From Paenibacillus xylanivorans (lineage in GTDB: Bacteria > Bacillota > Bacilli > Paenibacillales > Paenibacillaceae): DNA of 64,000 nucleotides. The notes beneath the pieces were generated by a model that saw nothing but the letters and a program-made list of their open reading frames with translations, was not told where the DNA came from and did not search any database. Location: contig NZ_LITU01000036.1 in the NCBI RefSeq assembly GCF_001280595.1, positions 20,017-84,016 on the forward strand, written 5' to 3'. Positions 54,256 through 63,874 of the stretch are shown piece after piece; within the stretch, counting starts at the first letter, position 1, and each line of letters begins with the position of its first letter. Made by a program: the position numbers and the translations under genes.

Positions 54256-55596
54256 TTAATTCAGTTCTTCACTCTGTTGCTCGTATGAGCCGGCAAAATA
54301 ACTGGTGATCAGCTTCAGGAAGATGTTCGGAAATGCCATCTTGTCCATATCTTCCGGACCGATCCAGCGATAGGTCAGACCATCTCCCTTGCCTGTCGCT
54401 ACATCATGCGCCGAGCTACTTGCGGCAAATACTGACAACGGCTCGCCCTGCTCATCAAGCGAGCCTAAGATGTTGGCTGCATCGGTGATACCTGGCTCCG
54501 ATGCTTGGGCTGGCGCAGTGATTTCCTTGGCAGACGCCTGTGCGTCGTAGGCGGCTCTGGCTTCCGCGGCGATCAGCGGAAGCTCGTTACTCTGGTCCTG
54601 CTCGGTGCACTTGTACACCTGCAGGCTCCAGACAATATGGCTGAACACATGCTCCGCATGGGTAGCCAGCCCTTCCGGGCGGGCAGCGAAGCCTTCCGCC
54701 CACAGACTGCCGGCCAGCAAAGCCATGGCTGGCTCATCGGCCAGCGGCCCCGCCGCCTTGCCGGCTGCGGCGGGCGCCGCCAGCACATGCGGCAGCTCCC
54801 ACATGCGGGCCAATAGGCCCGTCGCTGGGCGCTGGCGCACAAGCACTCGGCCGCGATGAGCACCGCGGCCCTCCACAATGGCGACCAGCCGCTGTTCAGG
54901 GCGCGGCGGCTTCGCCTTGGTCTTGACCGGCAGCGTGAGCTCACGTCCGGCGATGCGGCCGGAACAGTGCTCCATCACCGGGCAAGTCAGGCAGTGCGGC
55001 GCTTTGGGCGTGCACACCAGCGCGCCAAGTTCCATCAGCGCCTGATTGAAATCACGCGCCCTCCCTTCCGGAATGAGCTCTCCCGCGAGCTCTTCCATCA
55101 ATACCCGGGTGCTGCCCTTCATAATGTCCTCATCAATGAGGAAGTATCGGGACAGGACCCGCATCACATTGCCATCCACCGCTGGCTGCGACTGGTTGAA
55201 GGCAATGCTGAGAATGGCCCCGGCTGTATACGGGCCCACGCCTTTTAACGCAAAGACCGCCTGCTTGTCCTGCGGCATCTCCCCGCCGTGCAGTTCCATG
55301 ACTTGTCTGGCAGCCGCCTGAAGATTGCGGGCACGCGAATAATATCCGAGTCCCTCCCAATTTTTCAAAACTTCTTCTTCCGGTGCTTCAGCCAGAGCCT
55401 GTACGGTCGGAAAATTCCCGATAAAACGGTTGAAATACGGGATCACCGTATCCACCCGAGTCTGTTGCAGCATAATTTCCGATACCCACGTAAAATATGG
55501 ATTATTGTGGCGACGCCACGGCAAATCCCGTCTGTTGACCATATACCAATCCAGCAAATTCACGCTGAAATGTCGTTTCTGTTCCAATAAACCCAT
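54256..55596 (-). CDS. mutY: Adenine DNA glycosylase MutY
   Basis: 446 residues. Removes adenine opposite 8-oxoguanine. Catalytic E40 (WVSEIMLQQTRVDTV), helix-hairpin-helix LKGVGPYTAGAILSIAF, catalytic D141 (AVDGNVMRV), and [4Fe-4S] ligands C195-x6-C202-x2-C205-x5-C211. The C-terminal NUDIX-like 8-oxoG recognition domain (about 235-440) is enlarged by an Ala/Ser-rich insertion around 355-405, making the protein about 70 residues longer than usual. The segment 54550-54950 is clearly richer in GC than its surroundings. ATG 55596 is chosen because AGGAGAGG is 8 nt upstream; longer frame lacks SD. Confidence 0.94.
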   Translation of the reverse strand: MGLLEQKRHFSVNLLDWYMVNRRDLPWRRHNNPYFTWVSEIMLQQTRVDTVIPYFNRFIGNFPTVQALAEAPEEEVLKNWEGLGYYSRARNLQAAARQVMELHGGEMPQDKQAVFALKGVGPYTAGAILSIAFNQSQPAVDGNVMRVLSRYFLIDEDIMKGSTRVLMEELAGELIPEGRARDFNQALMELGALVCTPKAPHCLTCPVMEHCSGRIAGRELTLPVKTKAKPPRPEQRLVAIVEGRGAHRGRVLVRQRPATGLLARMWELPHVLAAPAAAGKAAGPLADEPAMALLAGSLWAEGFAARPEGLATHAEHVFSHIVWSLQVYKCTEQDQSNELPLIAAEARAAYDAQASAKEITAPAQASEPGITDAANILGSLDEQGEPLSVFAASSSAHDVATGKGDGLTYRWIGPEDMDKMAFPNIFLKLITSYFAGSYEQQSEELN

Positions 55597-55664
55597 ATTC
55601 CCGTCCTCTCCTGTTACCGCGCTTACATGCTTATGTCCTTCACACGTTGCCCACATTGTTACTG

Positions 55665-56078
55665 TTAAGATCCAGGTAACGTCTTCCCCATCTGCTCTAC
55701 AATAGCAAAGGCCGCAGCCAGCTCTGTCTGGTGCGTAATGCTCAAATGAATGTCATACTGTTTGCCGTATGGCAGTTGCAGGCGTTCCCATGCTGCAGCA
55801 GATAGTGTGGCAACGGGACGCCCTTTCGCATCAGGCAGCACTTCAATGTCGGTAAAACTCATCATGCTTCCAATGCCACAGCCAAACGCCTTGGACACCG
55901 CTTCCTTCGCTGCGAAACGGCCGGATACAAATTCGACCATCCGCTTTCCCCGATGATCCGCAATCTCCCGCTCTGCATGCGTTAAAATTCGCTTCATAAA
56001 CGCTTCCGCATGACGACTGGACAACAGCTTGCGCATGCGTCCAATCTCCAACACGTCGTTGCCAATGCCATATATCAT
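55665..56078 (-). CDS. acpS: Holo-[acyl-carrier-protein] synthase
   Basis: 137 residues. Transfers 4'-phosphopantetheine from CoA to ACP for fatty acid synthesis. Family motifs IYGIGNDVLEIGRM, with Asp of the Mg site, and SGRFAAKEAVSKAFGCGIGS; late IHLSITHQTELAAAFAI. ATG 56078 is preferred to the TTG one codon earlier. Slightly longer than most (about 120). Located 68 bp before mutY, same strand, possibly co-transcribed. Confidence 0.93.
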   Translation of the reverse strand: MIYGIGNDVLEIGRMRKLLSSRHAEAFMKRILTHAEREIADHRGKRMVEFVSGRFAAKEAVSKAFGCGIGSMMSFTDIEVLPDAKGRPVATLSAAAWERLQLPYGKQYDIHLSITHQTELAAAFAIVEQMGKTLPGS

Positions 56079-56264
56079 CAACGCTTCACCCGCTTAACCT
56101 TTTATGCTGTAAACGATCTCCATTCGGTCATCTGATCCGTAACTTATCCGAACACGTATTCTATTGTAGCAGGAGGCGCGTGCGGATGCGAGTACCTTCG
56201 TCCACATTACCATTTATGTTAAAATATGAATCAGGAATAGATGAAACTATAGGAGGAATAAGAT

Positions 56265-57080
56265 ATGTCCACAGCATTTGAACTGCCTGCTGGCGGAGAT
56301 GCCGTCATTCGCGGAAATATATTCACTGCACGGCAACCCGCTCAAGGAATCATTATCCTGGCTCACGGTTACAAAGGCTTCAAAGACTGGGGCATGTTCC
56401 CCTACGCTGCATCGCAGCTAAGCGAGAAGCATCACGTCCTGACCTTCAATTTCTCTCACAATGGTGTTGGAGAAGATCTGGAGCAATTTTCTGAACTTGA
56501 AAAGTTTGCAGTCAATACGTACAACCGGGAGCTTGCCGACTTGGCAACGCTGTTTGACTATGTGTCCACACAGCCAGAGCTTAACGGACTGCCGGTATTT
56601 CTACTTGGACATAGTCGTGGTGCAGGCGTAAGCCTCGTGTACGCACTGGATCATCCCGAGCAAATTGCAGGTGTAGTGTCCTGGAATGGCGTAACCAACC
56701 TGGATCTCTTTACCCCGGAGCAAAAAGAAGAAATGCGCACACATGGCCGCAGCCATGTCACTAACGGCCGAACAGGCCAGCAGATGCCTCTGGACGTATC
56801 CATCCTGGAAGACCTGGACAAGCATAAGGACCGTTACGCCATTATTAATCGCTTGGCTTCCTCACCTCTACGCGTAGCACTTATTCAAGGAACAGAGGAT
56901 GGCAAACGGCTGCGTGACGGCTCGGCCGCACTGGTTCAGGCTCGTCCAGATATCCCGTGGCACCAGATCCCTGGAGGAAACCATACGTTTAATACTGTGC
57001 ATCCATTCATAGAATCGACACCGCAGCTTGAGCAGGCGATCACCGAAACGCTTCGCCAGATCGAAATTTGGAGTAACTAG
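56265..57080 (+). CDS. Alpha/beta hydrolase (dienelactone hydrolase-like)
   Basis: 271 residues, cytoplasmic. Oxyanion IILAHGYKGFKDWGMFPYAA, nucleophile Ser in VFLLGHSRGAGVSLVYAL, acidic residue probably in IQGTEDGKRL, His in PGGNHTFNTVHPF. Resembles carboxylesterase/serine aminopeptidase (BAAT/Hydrolase_4) proteins; substrate unknown. TAGGAGG lies 9 nt before ATG. Monocistronic. Confidence 0.87.
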   Translation: MSTAFELPAGGDAVIRGNIFTARQPAQGIIILAHGYKGFKDWGMFPYAASQLSEKHHVLTFNFSHNGVGEDLEQFSELEKFAVNTYNRELADLATLFDYVSTQPELNGLPVFLLGHSRGAGVSLVYALDHPEQIAGVVSWNGVTNLDLFTPEQKEEMRTHGRSHVTNGRTGQQMPLDVSILEDLDKHKDRYAIINRLASSPLRVALIQGTEDGKRLRDGSAALVQARPDIPWHQIPGGNHTFNTVHPFIESTPQLEQAITETLRQIEIWSN

Positions 57081-57140
57081 TCCTGTCTACTTCTCGTCTA
57101 GCTCTCGTGTTCTTTATGCAAATAAAATAATCAGCATAAC

Positions 57141-57173
57141 AAAAAGAGTCGCTGCCTTATGCAGTGACTCTTT
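57141..57173. terminator. Bidirectional terminator between hydrolase gene and nadE
   Basis: AAAGAGTC-GCTGC/GCAGT-GACTCTTT stem; five T residues follow on the minus strand and TTTGC on the plus strand. Genes converge here. Confidence 0.85.
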
Positions 57174-57224
57174 GCTGTTCAGATGCTTTGCATTCTCCAT
57201 CGAATGGCGTGCCTGCAATCCATA

Positions 57225-58034
57225 TTAGATGCCAGGAATGGCATTACGCTTGTGATGTGTACGCGTGTAAAATGCTTCAAGACGCTCCTGTGCAGCCGGA
57301 TCGATCTGTTTGCCCTCCAGATAGTCACTGTTCGCTTCATACGAAATGCCCAGTTCATCTTCATCGGTTTGGCCTTCCCAAAGTCCTGCTGATGGAGCCT
57401 TGTCCAAAATGGCCTGTGGCACGTTCAAATACGCAGCCAGCTGACGTACCTGACGTTTGTTCAGAGTGCTCAGTGGTGTAATATCTACGGCGCCGTCACC
57501 CCATTTGGTGTAGAAACCCGTGATGGCTTCAGAAGCATGGTCTGTTCCGACAACCAACAGATTCTCCTCAAAGGAGAGAGCATATTGCATCACCATACGG
57601 GTTCTCGCCTTCACGTTCCCTTTGCCTTGGTGAGTCATATGACGCGGGCTACCCATGGATTTGAAACCTTGCTCCACTTCGAGTGCGATCTCGTTAACTG
57701 CATCTTCGATGTTTGTTTCCACGACATGTTTCAGATCATAAGCTTTTGCCACAGCATAGCTATGGTCAATGTCTGATTGCTCACCGTAAGGCTGGAATAC
57801 ACCCAGCGTTTTGTATTCCTTATTGTTCTCGGCAGTAAGCTCGTCCGTCGCTTTTTTGCAAAGCGCCGTAGCTACAGCACTATCAATCCCGCCACTGATT
57901 GCAATTAGCAATCCTTTGGAATTGGCATTTTTCACATACGTCTTGAGAAAGTCAACGCGCTTGCGTACTTCCTCTTCTTCATTAATGCTTGGTTTAACCT
58001 TCAATTCAGCGATGATCTGTTGTTGCAAACTCAT
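57225..58034 (-). CDS. nadE: Ammonia-dependent NAD+ synthetase
   Basis: 269 residues. Final step of NAD synthesis, amidating deamido-NAD with ammonia. P-loop LLIAISGGIDSAVATALC, PYGEQSD, VKARTRMVMQYALS, VVGTDHASEAITGFYTKWGDGAVDITPLSTLNK and PSAGLWEGQTDEDELG are all present. Length is that of the short, NH3-using form with no nitrilase domain. ATG 58034 behind GGGGTG. Convergent terminator with the upstream hydrolase gene. Confidence 0.96.
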   Translation of the reverse strand: MSLQQQIIAELKVKPSINEEEEVRKRVDFLKTYVKNANSKGLLIAISGGIDSAVATALCKKATDELTAENNKEYKTLGVFQPYGEQSDIDHSYAVAKAYDLKHVVETNIEDAVNEIALEVEQGFKSMGSPRHMTHQGKGNVKARTRMVMQYALSFEENLLVVGTDHASEAITGFYTKWGDGAVDITPLSTLNKRQVRQLAAYLNVPQAILDKAPSAGLWEGQTDEDELGISYEANSDYLEGKQIDPAAQERLEAFYTRTHHKRNAIPGI

Positions 58035-58123
58035 CGTTCACACACCCCGTTTCTAAATTAATGAAATTTGATGTCCATTTTGAAAGGTCCGAATGGTTCA
58101 ATAACCTCATTCGCTCAAAATGA

Positions 58124-58160
58124 AACGCCCCGGCATCGGTCATCCGAAAGGCGGGGCGTT
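58124..58160 (-). terminator. Probable terminator of the bacilliredoxin gene
   Basis: AACGCCCCG/CGGGGCGTT stem; on the minus strand a moderately T-rich tail follows. Confidence 0.55.
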
Positions 58161-58171
58161 GCTTGAGCTAA

Positions 58172-58606
58172 TTAACGGCAGTAACGGTCAAACACACTTG
58201 TGAGCTCAGCCGCAATTTCCTCTGCAGAACGATCTTCCACTTGATGACGCTCAATAAAGTGAACGAGTTCTCCGTCCTTCATCAGAGCGATGGAAGGTGA
58301 AGATGGAGGATACGGTGCAAAGTATTCACGTGCCTTCGCTGTAGCTTCCTTGTCCTGACCAGCAAATACCGTGTACAGATGGTCTGGTGTAATATCGTGC
58401 TGAAGTGCCTGGGATACGCCTGGACGGCATTGACCTGCGGCACATCCGCAAACCGAGTTAATAACAACCAGAGCGGTTCCTTTGGCATCCGGCAAACTTG
58501 CTTCAACTTCTTCTGGTGTACGCAACTCCTGAATTCCCAAACGAGTCAAATCATCCCGCATCGGTTGAACCATATCTTTCATGTATTGATCAAATGACAT
58601 AGACAT
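58172..58606 (-). CDS. BrxA/BrxB family bacilliredoxin
   Basis: 144-residue thioredoxin-fold protein that removes bacillithiol from proteins after oxidative stress. Active motif C53-G-C55 in INSVCGCAAGQCRP, with C60 nearby; PPSSPSIALMKDGELVHFIERHQVE is the cis-Pro region and the family hallmark. Implies that bacillithiol chemistry is present. SD AAGGAGT precedes ATG. Monocistronic. Confidence 0.93.
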   Translation of the reverse strand: MSMSFDQYMKDMVQPMRDDLTRLGIQELRTPEEVEASLPDAKGTALVVINSVCGCAAGQCRPGVSQALQHDITPDHLYTVFAGQDKEATAKAREYFAPYPPSSPSIALMKDGELVHFIERHQVEDRSAEEIAAELTSVFDRYCR

Positions 58607-58775
58607 TCGGTTTCACTCCTTAAACGTGTGAGTTCTATTATTTTAAAAAATTAAATGCTTTTGTGCTATTCCTATTATACATCCCTAATCAATGAAAGCA
58701 AGGTTCAAAGACCGCCTGCGGAAAGGCTTCTCCTTCAATATTATGTCTCATTCCTTGGCAAAACATGCTTGAAGT

Positions 58776-60470
58776 TCAGCGTTGAAATGCAACCTTGAAA
58801 GTTGTACCCTGACCTTCCTCTGACTCCACGGTAATGGTTCCGTTATGCCGTTCAACAATGCTAAGACACATGGATAATCCGAGTCCGGTTCCTTTGGCCT
58901 TGGTCGTAAAAAAAGGTTCGAACAGCTTCTCCTGTTTCCCTCTAGGTATACCCGGGCCTGTATCTCGTACACACAGCTCCACAGTGTCACCCACCAACCG
59001 GGTCTCCAATGTAAGTACTCCTTTTTCATTCATGGCTTCCATCCCGTTGCGAGCCAGATTAAGTACCACTTGTTTGATTTCCTTTGAATTCAGATGCAGC
59101 TTGGGCACATTGTGCGCCAGAATAAATTCAATACTCTGACCTCGCAAATTGGCATCCGCCCATAACAAAGGACTTAGTTCATGGATGATATCATGCAGCT
59201 GGGATTCTTCTTTCTCTGCAATTCGATTCTGCGCCAATGATAGAAAATCATTAATAATGCTGTTTGCCCGATCAAGCTCTTCCAGAACGATCCGGTAATA
59301 GTGATCCAGGGACTCCGGACTCTTTTCCTGCATTAATTGAAGAAAACCACGCACAACCGCCATCGGATTTCTTACCTCATGGGTAATACTTGCAGCCATT
59401 TGTCCGACAAGACTGAGGCGATCCACATTATCGAGCTCGCTTCGCAGCATTTCAAGCTCAGTGATATCCTGAATGATCAACATTGCTCCTATAGCTTCTC
59501 TTGGCAGTTCTGCTGATAACGCGTAGATGGGAACCGTCCGGGACTGGAACACGTTTGAACCGTAACGCACCGTCAGCCCACTCACTTCACCATGAACAAT
59601 GGCTTTGCGAATACTGCTCTCCATCTTGTCTGCCTGAGCTTGTTCGACAAACTGGCTCGCAGGTTGCCCAATCAAATCCGGTGTTGTTGTGCAGGGCAGT
59701 TGATCCCGCGCTGTTTGCTCCATGGTATCATTGACGAACTGCACGGTCCCCTCCTTATCTACAGTCGCTATGGATAAAGGAACGGCATTCAGAATTTGGT
59801 TAAGCTTTTCCGTTTCGGCTATGTATCTGTGATGAACTTCGGACAAATGCTGCTCAAGCCCCCGGTGATGCTGCATCTGTTCAATCCAGAGCATACTAAG
59901 ACTTCCGGCAAGGATTGCACCGATCGTGTATCCCAGAGCTGGCAATACCCAATGTACTATTGAGAATGTTGAATGACTTTCCATGGATGGGATATATAGT
60001 ACACTGGCCACAACCAGCTCTGCCGTTATCAAGGCGATAACTGTTCCCATTTTGCGTGAACGTGTATAATGCTTGAATCGTTTGGCTGACAACCATACAA
60101 TAGGATAGAGAAGAATGCCCGTTTGAAGTAGAAATCCGTACAGATTATAGGGATGCGCAAAGAGAAAATAGAAGAGTATCTGGAGAAGAGACAGCGTTAG
60201 GCCTACGCCAGGCCTGCAATACAATATGACGAGCGTCAGGGGCACAATGCCCAAGGAGATGGGAACTGATACTGAGCTCCCATAGTGAGCAAATAGCAGA
60301 CACAGTAACATGCTCACCACACTGGTCGCGGCAAAACTGGTCAGTATCATCCTGTGATATCCTGCCTTGGCGACCGCTTGCCTGGAGAGCCCCAAGTGCA
60401 ATAATGGAATCAGGAATACCGCAGCTCCTGCAAGCAGTATTTGTAAAAGAATGTCCTTCAACGCAACCAC
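58776..60470 (-). CDS. Membrane sensor histidine kinase with PAS domain (sporulation-kinase type)
   Basis: 564 residues. N-terminal six-helix membrane region (about 1-200, like 5TMR/LYT-type sensors), short coiled coil, PAS domain (about 225-345; LNQILNAVPLSIATVDKEGTVQFVND), HisKA with His in GQMAASITHEVRNPMAVVRGFLQLMQE, and an ATPase domain (VLNLARNGMEAM, DTGPGIPRGKQEKLFEPFFTTKAKGTGLGLSMCLSIVERH). The HEVRNPMAVVRGFLQLM box is typical of kinases feeding Spo0F/Spo0A (KinB/KinC group). Start GTG 60468-60470 because GAGGAGG is 8-9 nt upstream; an earlier GTG lies inside the SD. Orphan: no regulator adjoining. Confidence 0.88.
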   Translation of the reverse strand: MVALKDILLQILLAGAAVFLIPLLHLGLSRQAVAKAGYHRMILTSFAATSVVSMLLCLLFAHYGSSVSVPISLGIVPLTLVILYCRPGVGLTLSLLQILFYFLFAHPYNLYGFLLQTGILLYPIVWLSAKRFKHYTRSRKMGTVIALITAELVVASVLYIPSMESHSTFSIVHWVLPALGYTIGAILAGSLSMLWIEQMQHHRGLEQHLSEVHHRYIAETEKLNQILNAVPLSIATVDKEGTVQFVNDTMEQTARDQLPCTTTPDLIGQPASQFVEQAQADKMESSIRKAIVHGEVSGLTVRYGSNVFQSRTVPIYALSAELPREAIGAMLIIQDITELEMLRSELDNVDRLSLVGQMAASITHEVRNPMAVVRGFLQLMQEKSPESLDHYYRIVLEELDRANSIINDFLSLAQNRIAEKEESQLHDIIHELSPLLWADANLRGQSIEFILAHNVPKLHLNSKEIKQVVLNLARNGMEAMNEKGVLTLETRLVGDTVELCVRDTGPGIPRGKQEKLFEPFFTTKAKGTGLGLSMCLSIVERHNGTITVESEEGQGTTFKVAFQR

Positions 60471-60666
60471 AATGCCATCTCCCTCCTCTGCCTGCACATT
60501 CCCTTATGTATTTCTGATTAAAACATAGGCGACAGTATATTACAATATATCCCTTAAGACAGCATAATAGAACTGCTAATACATTTGTATTGTTTCATAA
60601 ACAGGCAGGAGTAGACAGCGTTTTCGGAAAACAGACAAAATCAATGAAAAAAGAGGGTAATAACGC

Positions 60667-61935
60667 ATGTATGATGTCATTGTAATTGGTGGTGGATCTG
60701 CGGGCCTTATGGCCTGTGTTGCTGCTGCCGAGCATGGAGCCTCCGTGCTTCTGCTGGATAAAGGAGATCAACTCGGCCGCAAACTCGGGATCTCTGGTGG
60801 CGGTCGCTGCAATGTGACCAATGCCAAGGAGACGGATGAACTGATCCGGCATATTCCGGGCAATGGACGCTTTTTATATAGTTCATTTCAGAATCTGGAC
60901 AATCAGGGAATTATGCGTTTTTTTGAAAATCTCGGTATTGCCCTGAAAGAGGAGGACAACGGGAGAATGTTCCCGGTAACCGATAAAGCCAAAACGGTGG
61001 TCGATGCGTTGGTAGGCAAAATCATTTCCCTTGGGGTAGAGATTCGCACCAAACAGCCGGTTAAGGAATTGATTCAGAACGGTCAACACGTGCAGGGGGT
61101 GAAGTTGGCTTCTGGCACAACGGTACTTGCACGCTCTGTTATTATCGCTACCGGAGGCAAATCAGTCCCCCAAACCGGCTCAACCGGGGATGGCTATCCT
61201 TGGGCTGAAGCGGCTGGACATACGATTACGGAGCTATATCCAACGGAAGTGCCGATTGTGTCTGGTGAAAGCTGGATTCAATCCAAAGAATTGCAAGGCT
61301 TGTCCTTGCGGAATGTGGGGTTATCTGTTCTGGATGCCAAAGGCAAATCGGTTATCTCCCATCGCGGAGATATGATCTTCACCCATTTTGGCGTATCCGG
61401 GCCGATTGCCCTTCGTTGCAGTCAGTTTATTCGCAAGGTACAGATGAAATCTGGACAGCCACAGGTCACGATGAGTATTGATCTGTTCCCGGATCTGTCC
61501 GCCGGTGCTCTGGAAGCCCAGGTTCAGCAGGTGCTGGAGCAGGAATCCCGAAAGGCCGTCAAAAACATACTCAAGACATGGGTTCCTGAACGCATGATTC
61601 CATTGATGATGAAGCGTGCCGAGATCAGCGAAGATCTCACGTTCCACCATTTCCCCAAAGGGATGTTAACTACGTTAGTGGGGCTGATGAAGGCTTTTAC
61701 CTTCCGCGCAGACGGGACACGTTCTCTCAAAGAGGCCTTTGTTACTGGCGGGGGAATCCACTTAAAGGAGATATACCCAAAAACAATGGAATCCAAGCTG
61801 CTGCCGGGACTATTCTTTTGCGGTGAAGTTTTGGATATTCATGGCTACACGGGTGGCTATAATATTACTGCTGCCTTCTCTACGGGGTACACGGCTGGCA
61901 TGCATGCTGCAGAGTATAAAAACGCTCGCTCATGA
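60667..61935 (+). CDS. NAD(P)/FAD-dependent oxidoreductase, HI0933/YtfP family
   Basis: 422 residues. FAD-binding GxGxxG-like VIVIGGGSAGLMACVAAAEHGASVLLLDK at the start, conserved GRKLGISGGGRCNVTN, VIIATGGKSVPQTGSTGDGY, and C-terminal LPGLFFCGEVLDIHGYTGGYNITAAFSTGYTAG. A conserved family of flavoproteins in Firmicutes without a settled reaction. GAGGG is 9-10 nt before ATG 60667. Divergent from the kinase gene; own terminator. Confidence 0.92.
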   Translation: MYDVIVIGGGSAGLMACVAAAEHGASVLLLDKGDQLGRKLGISGGGRCNVTNAKETDELIRHIPGNGRFLYSSFQNLDNQGIMRFFENLGIALKEEDNGRMFPVTDKAKTVVDALVGKIISLGVEIRTKQPVKELIQNGQHVQGVKLASGTTVLARSVIIATGGKSVPQTGSTGDGYPWAEAAGHTITELYPTEVPIVSGESWIQSKELQGLSLRNVGLSVLDAKGKSVISHRGDMIFTHFGVSGPIALRCSQFIRKVQMKSGQPQVTMSIDLFPDLSAGALEAQVQQVLEQESRKAVKNILKTWVPERMIPLMMKRAEISEDLTFHHFPKGMLTTLVGLMKAFTFRADGTRSLKEAFVTGGGIHLKEIYPKTMESKLLPGLFFCGEVLDIHGYTGGYNITAAFSTGYTAGMHAAEYKNARS

Positions 61936-61994
61936 CTTGAAAATAGGATGTTCATGGACAGGTTTAGGGGCCACATCTCATAAATAAGAGCATG

Positions 61995-62042
61995 AAAAAA
62001 CCTCGAAATCCCGCTATCGGTGGGGATTCCGAGGTTTTTTTG
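61995..62042. terminator. Bidirectional terminator between flavoprotein and hypothetical gene
   Basis: AAAAAACCTCG-AATCCC/GGGATT-CGAGGTTTTTT stem with A-run and T-run on the two sides; genes converge. Confidence 0.9.
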
Positions 62043-62107
62043 AAATCTATGCCGATTCAGAATCACTGTAATCAACAAGGCAAGCAGCATCGTTGCCCAT
62101 GTTGTAA

Positions 62108-62491
62108 TTACGCCTTCACACTGCCCGAAAATCCATCGACTGAATCATCGAATGTCGGATCATCATCCCGGTTATGCATCCCCTGTTCGGGATTGCTCCC
62201 TTGGCTTCCACTCGCATAACCTTCATACCAATCTTCATTCACGAGATGAGCCGGAATGGATATATTCTGAAACTGATCCAATCCATCTGTTTCGGAAAGA
62301 AATACGGCACTACCTCCGTGTGACTGTACGATTTCCACAGCGGACTGCGTATCCTGACGATCTGTAGGAATGTACAATTCGAGCGGTCCTGACTGATATG
62401 GTTTATACCCCAGTTCCTCCAAAGTTGCCAGCGCAGCGAGCAACGCTGCATGATCTGCGAAGTGCACCTGAAGTTCGCTATCATCCATCAT
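62108..62491 (-). CDS. Hypothetical protein, 127 residues
   Basis: Acidic soluble protein. The first 75 residues (MMDDSELQVHFADHAALLAALATLEELGYKPYQSGPLELYIPT...AVEIVQSHGGSAVFLSE) look like a small ferredoxin-like alpha/beta fold; the C-terminal third is a Gly/Ser/Asp-rich tail. Strong GGAGGA SD before ATG. Located 115 bp downstream of ecsB. I do not recognise it. Confidence 0.7.
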   Translation of the reverse strand: MMDDSELQVHFADHAALLAALATLEELGYKPYQSGPLELYIPTDRQDTQSAVEIVQSHGGSAVFLSETDGLDQFQNISIPAHLVNEDWYEGYASGSQGSNPEQGMHNRDDDPTFDDSVDGFSGSVKA

Positions 62492-62605
62492 AATTTTTTC
62501 CTCCTTGCGAGAGCTGATCCCTTACCTTCAAAATGATAAGATCCGTCTCCTATAGCATGGTCAGTTACTTCATCTGATATGCTACTGCACAAGGAAGAAT
62601 ATCAT

Positions 62606-63856
62606 TTAAGCAGATCGGATGTAACGAACCCAGCCTGTTATAGACAGGACGAACAGTCCAAATGCCACCACAGCCGCAGCTGTAACGATACCTTCGAGCC
62701 AGCCCAGCCAGGCTGCCCCCAGTGAAAACCCCATTAGACTTCCGATCGGAACGAATAACATTCGGACCATGGCCGTCGCAGCATGATTCAAAGCCTCGGT
62801 ATCGTAGGATACGAGTTGAACGTATTCGGAGGTTGCAAATACATCCCATGAACGATAAAAGAGCACACTCAGCATGATAATTAACAAGCCACACACAATC
62901 ACATTGACCGGAAAAGGCGGCAGAGCTACAGCAGCGATAGATAGGCCACCAAGCTGCAAGTACAATTTCATGGTCGATGAATTACGAAAGAATGCCTTGA
63001 ATGCCGTCTCTGCTGTGCGATTAGAGATGGAACGATGACGCAGCAGCTTGCGCGGTTTGCGAAAGATCATCGTCCGTGTACGCGGAGCTTTCGGCTTGGT
63101 GATGGATCTACTTAGTAAAAGTGCTGTAAACTTCAACCTTTCCCGTAAGTCCTCTCTCACATCGCCCTCAAAGGTTCCCTTCATCTCCAGTCTCATTCGA
63201 CCAACCATAATTAGAAGAAGGATTGCGGCCACGATGCCTGCAAGCAGTGTCCACATCTGTCCATGCATCCAAAACGTTGCCCCAATCGTGATGATGCCCA
63301 TTGCAATTGCAAAAGGAATCATGCGAAGCCAGCGTCTCCACCCGGTATAACGCACTTTGGTCATATGGAGCACAATGGCCTGTAATGAAGCTACTGCGCC
63401 AAACCAAATCGCTATTAGCGCGATATGGATAAATGACATGTCATACACACGGGACCATAGTGGGGCGGTCAACGTGGTAATTGCAATCATTTTGCCCAGA
63501 TGCTGCAAACAAGCCCGGTAGATCCCCTGTCTCATCAAGGTACGCATCCACAGCGACCTCGACTTCAGGAATAACACATCCGCTTCCTCCACAAATATAA
63601 GAATTCCACCTGTAAGCATAACGATATCTATTAGCCCTGTCAGTGTAGGCAGCGTTAATCCGGTCGCCCATGAGGGCAGCGGTTTGGACCATAAGCTCAC
63701 ATACCATCCGCTAAGATACAACAGACCCGGAACAAGCAGGTATACCCATACCGTCCAATCTACTACCAGTTTCAGGTTTTTCAACTGTTCATTGAAGTGC
63801 TCTTTGCGCCTGCGTCTATATAAACCAAGTGGTGTGTATGCTTGAAAGGCCTCCAT
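62606..63856 (-). CDS. ecsB: EcsB-family ABC transporter permease
   Basis: 416 residues, about nine to ten membrane helices in two blocks with a basic cytoplasmic loop between (about 245-285). Length, topology and position directly behind an ABC ATPase gene identify EcsB. The Ecs transporter supports protein secretion, competence and sporulation in Bacillus, partly through the protease RasP. GGGAAGGGGAG SD before ATG 63856, and 18 bp after the ecsA stop. Confidence 0.85.
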   Translation of the reverse strand: MEAFQAYTPLGLYRRRRKEHFNEQLKNLKLVVDWTVWVYLLVPGLLYLSGWYVSLWSKPLPSWATGLTLPTLTGLIDIVMLTGGILIFVEEADVLFLKSRSLWMRTLMRQGIYRACLQHLGKMIAITTLTAPLWSRVYDMSFIHIALIAIWFGAVASLQAIVLHMTKVRYTGWRRWLRMIPFAIAMGIITIGATFWMHGQMWTLLAGIVAAILLLIMVGRMRLEMKGTFEGDVREDLRERLKFTALLLSRSITKPKAPRTRTMIFRKPRKLLRHRSISNRTAETAFKAFFRNSSTMKLYLQLGGLSIAAVALPPFPVNVIVCGLLIIMLSVLFYRSWDVFATSEYVQLVSYDTEALNHAATAMVRMLFVPIGSLMGFSLGAAWLGWLEGIVTAAAVVAFGLFVLSITGWVRYIRSA

Positions 63857-63874
63857 CTCTTCTCCCCTTCCCGG

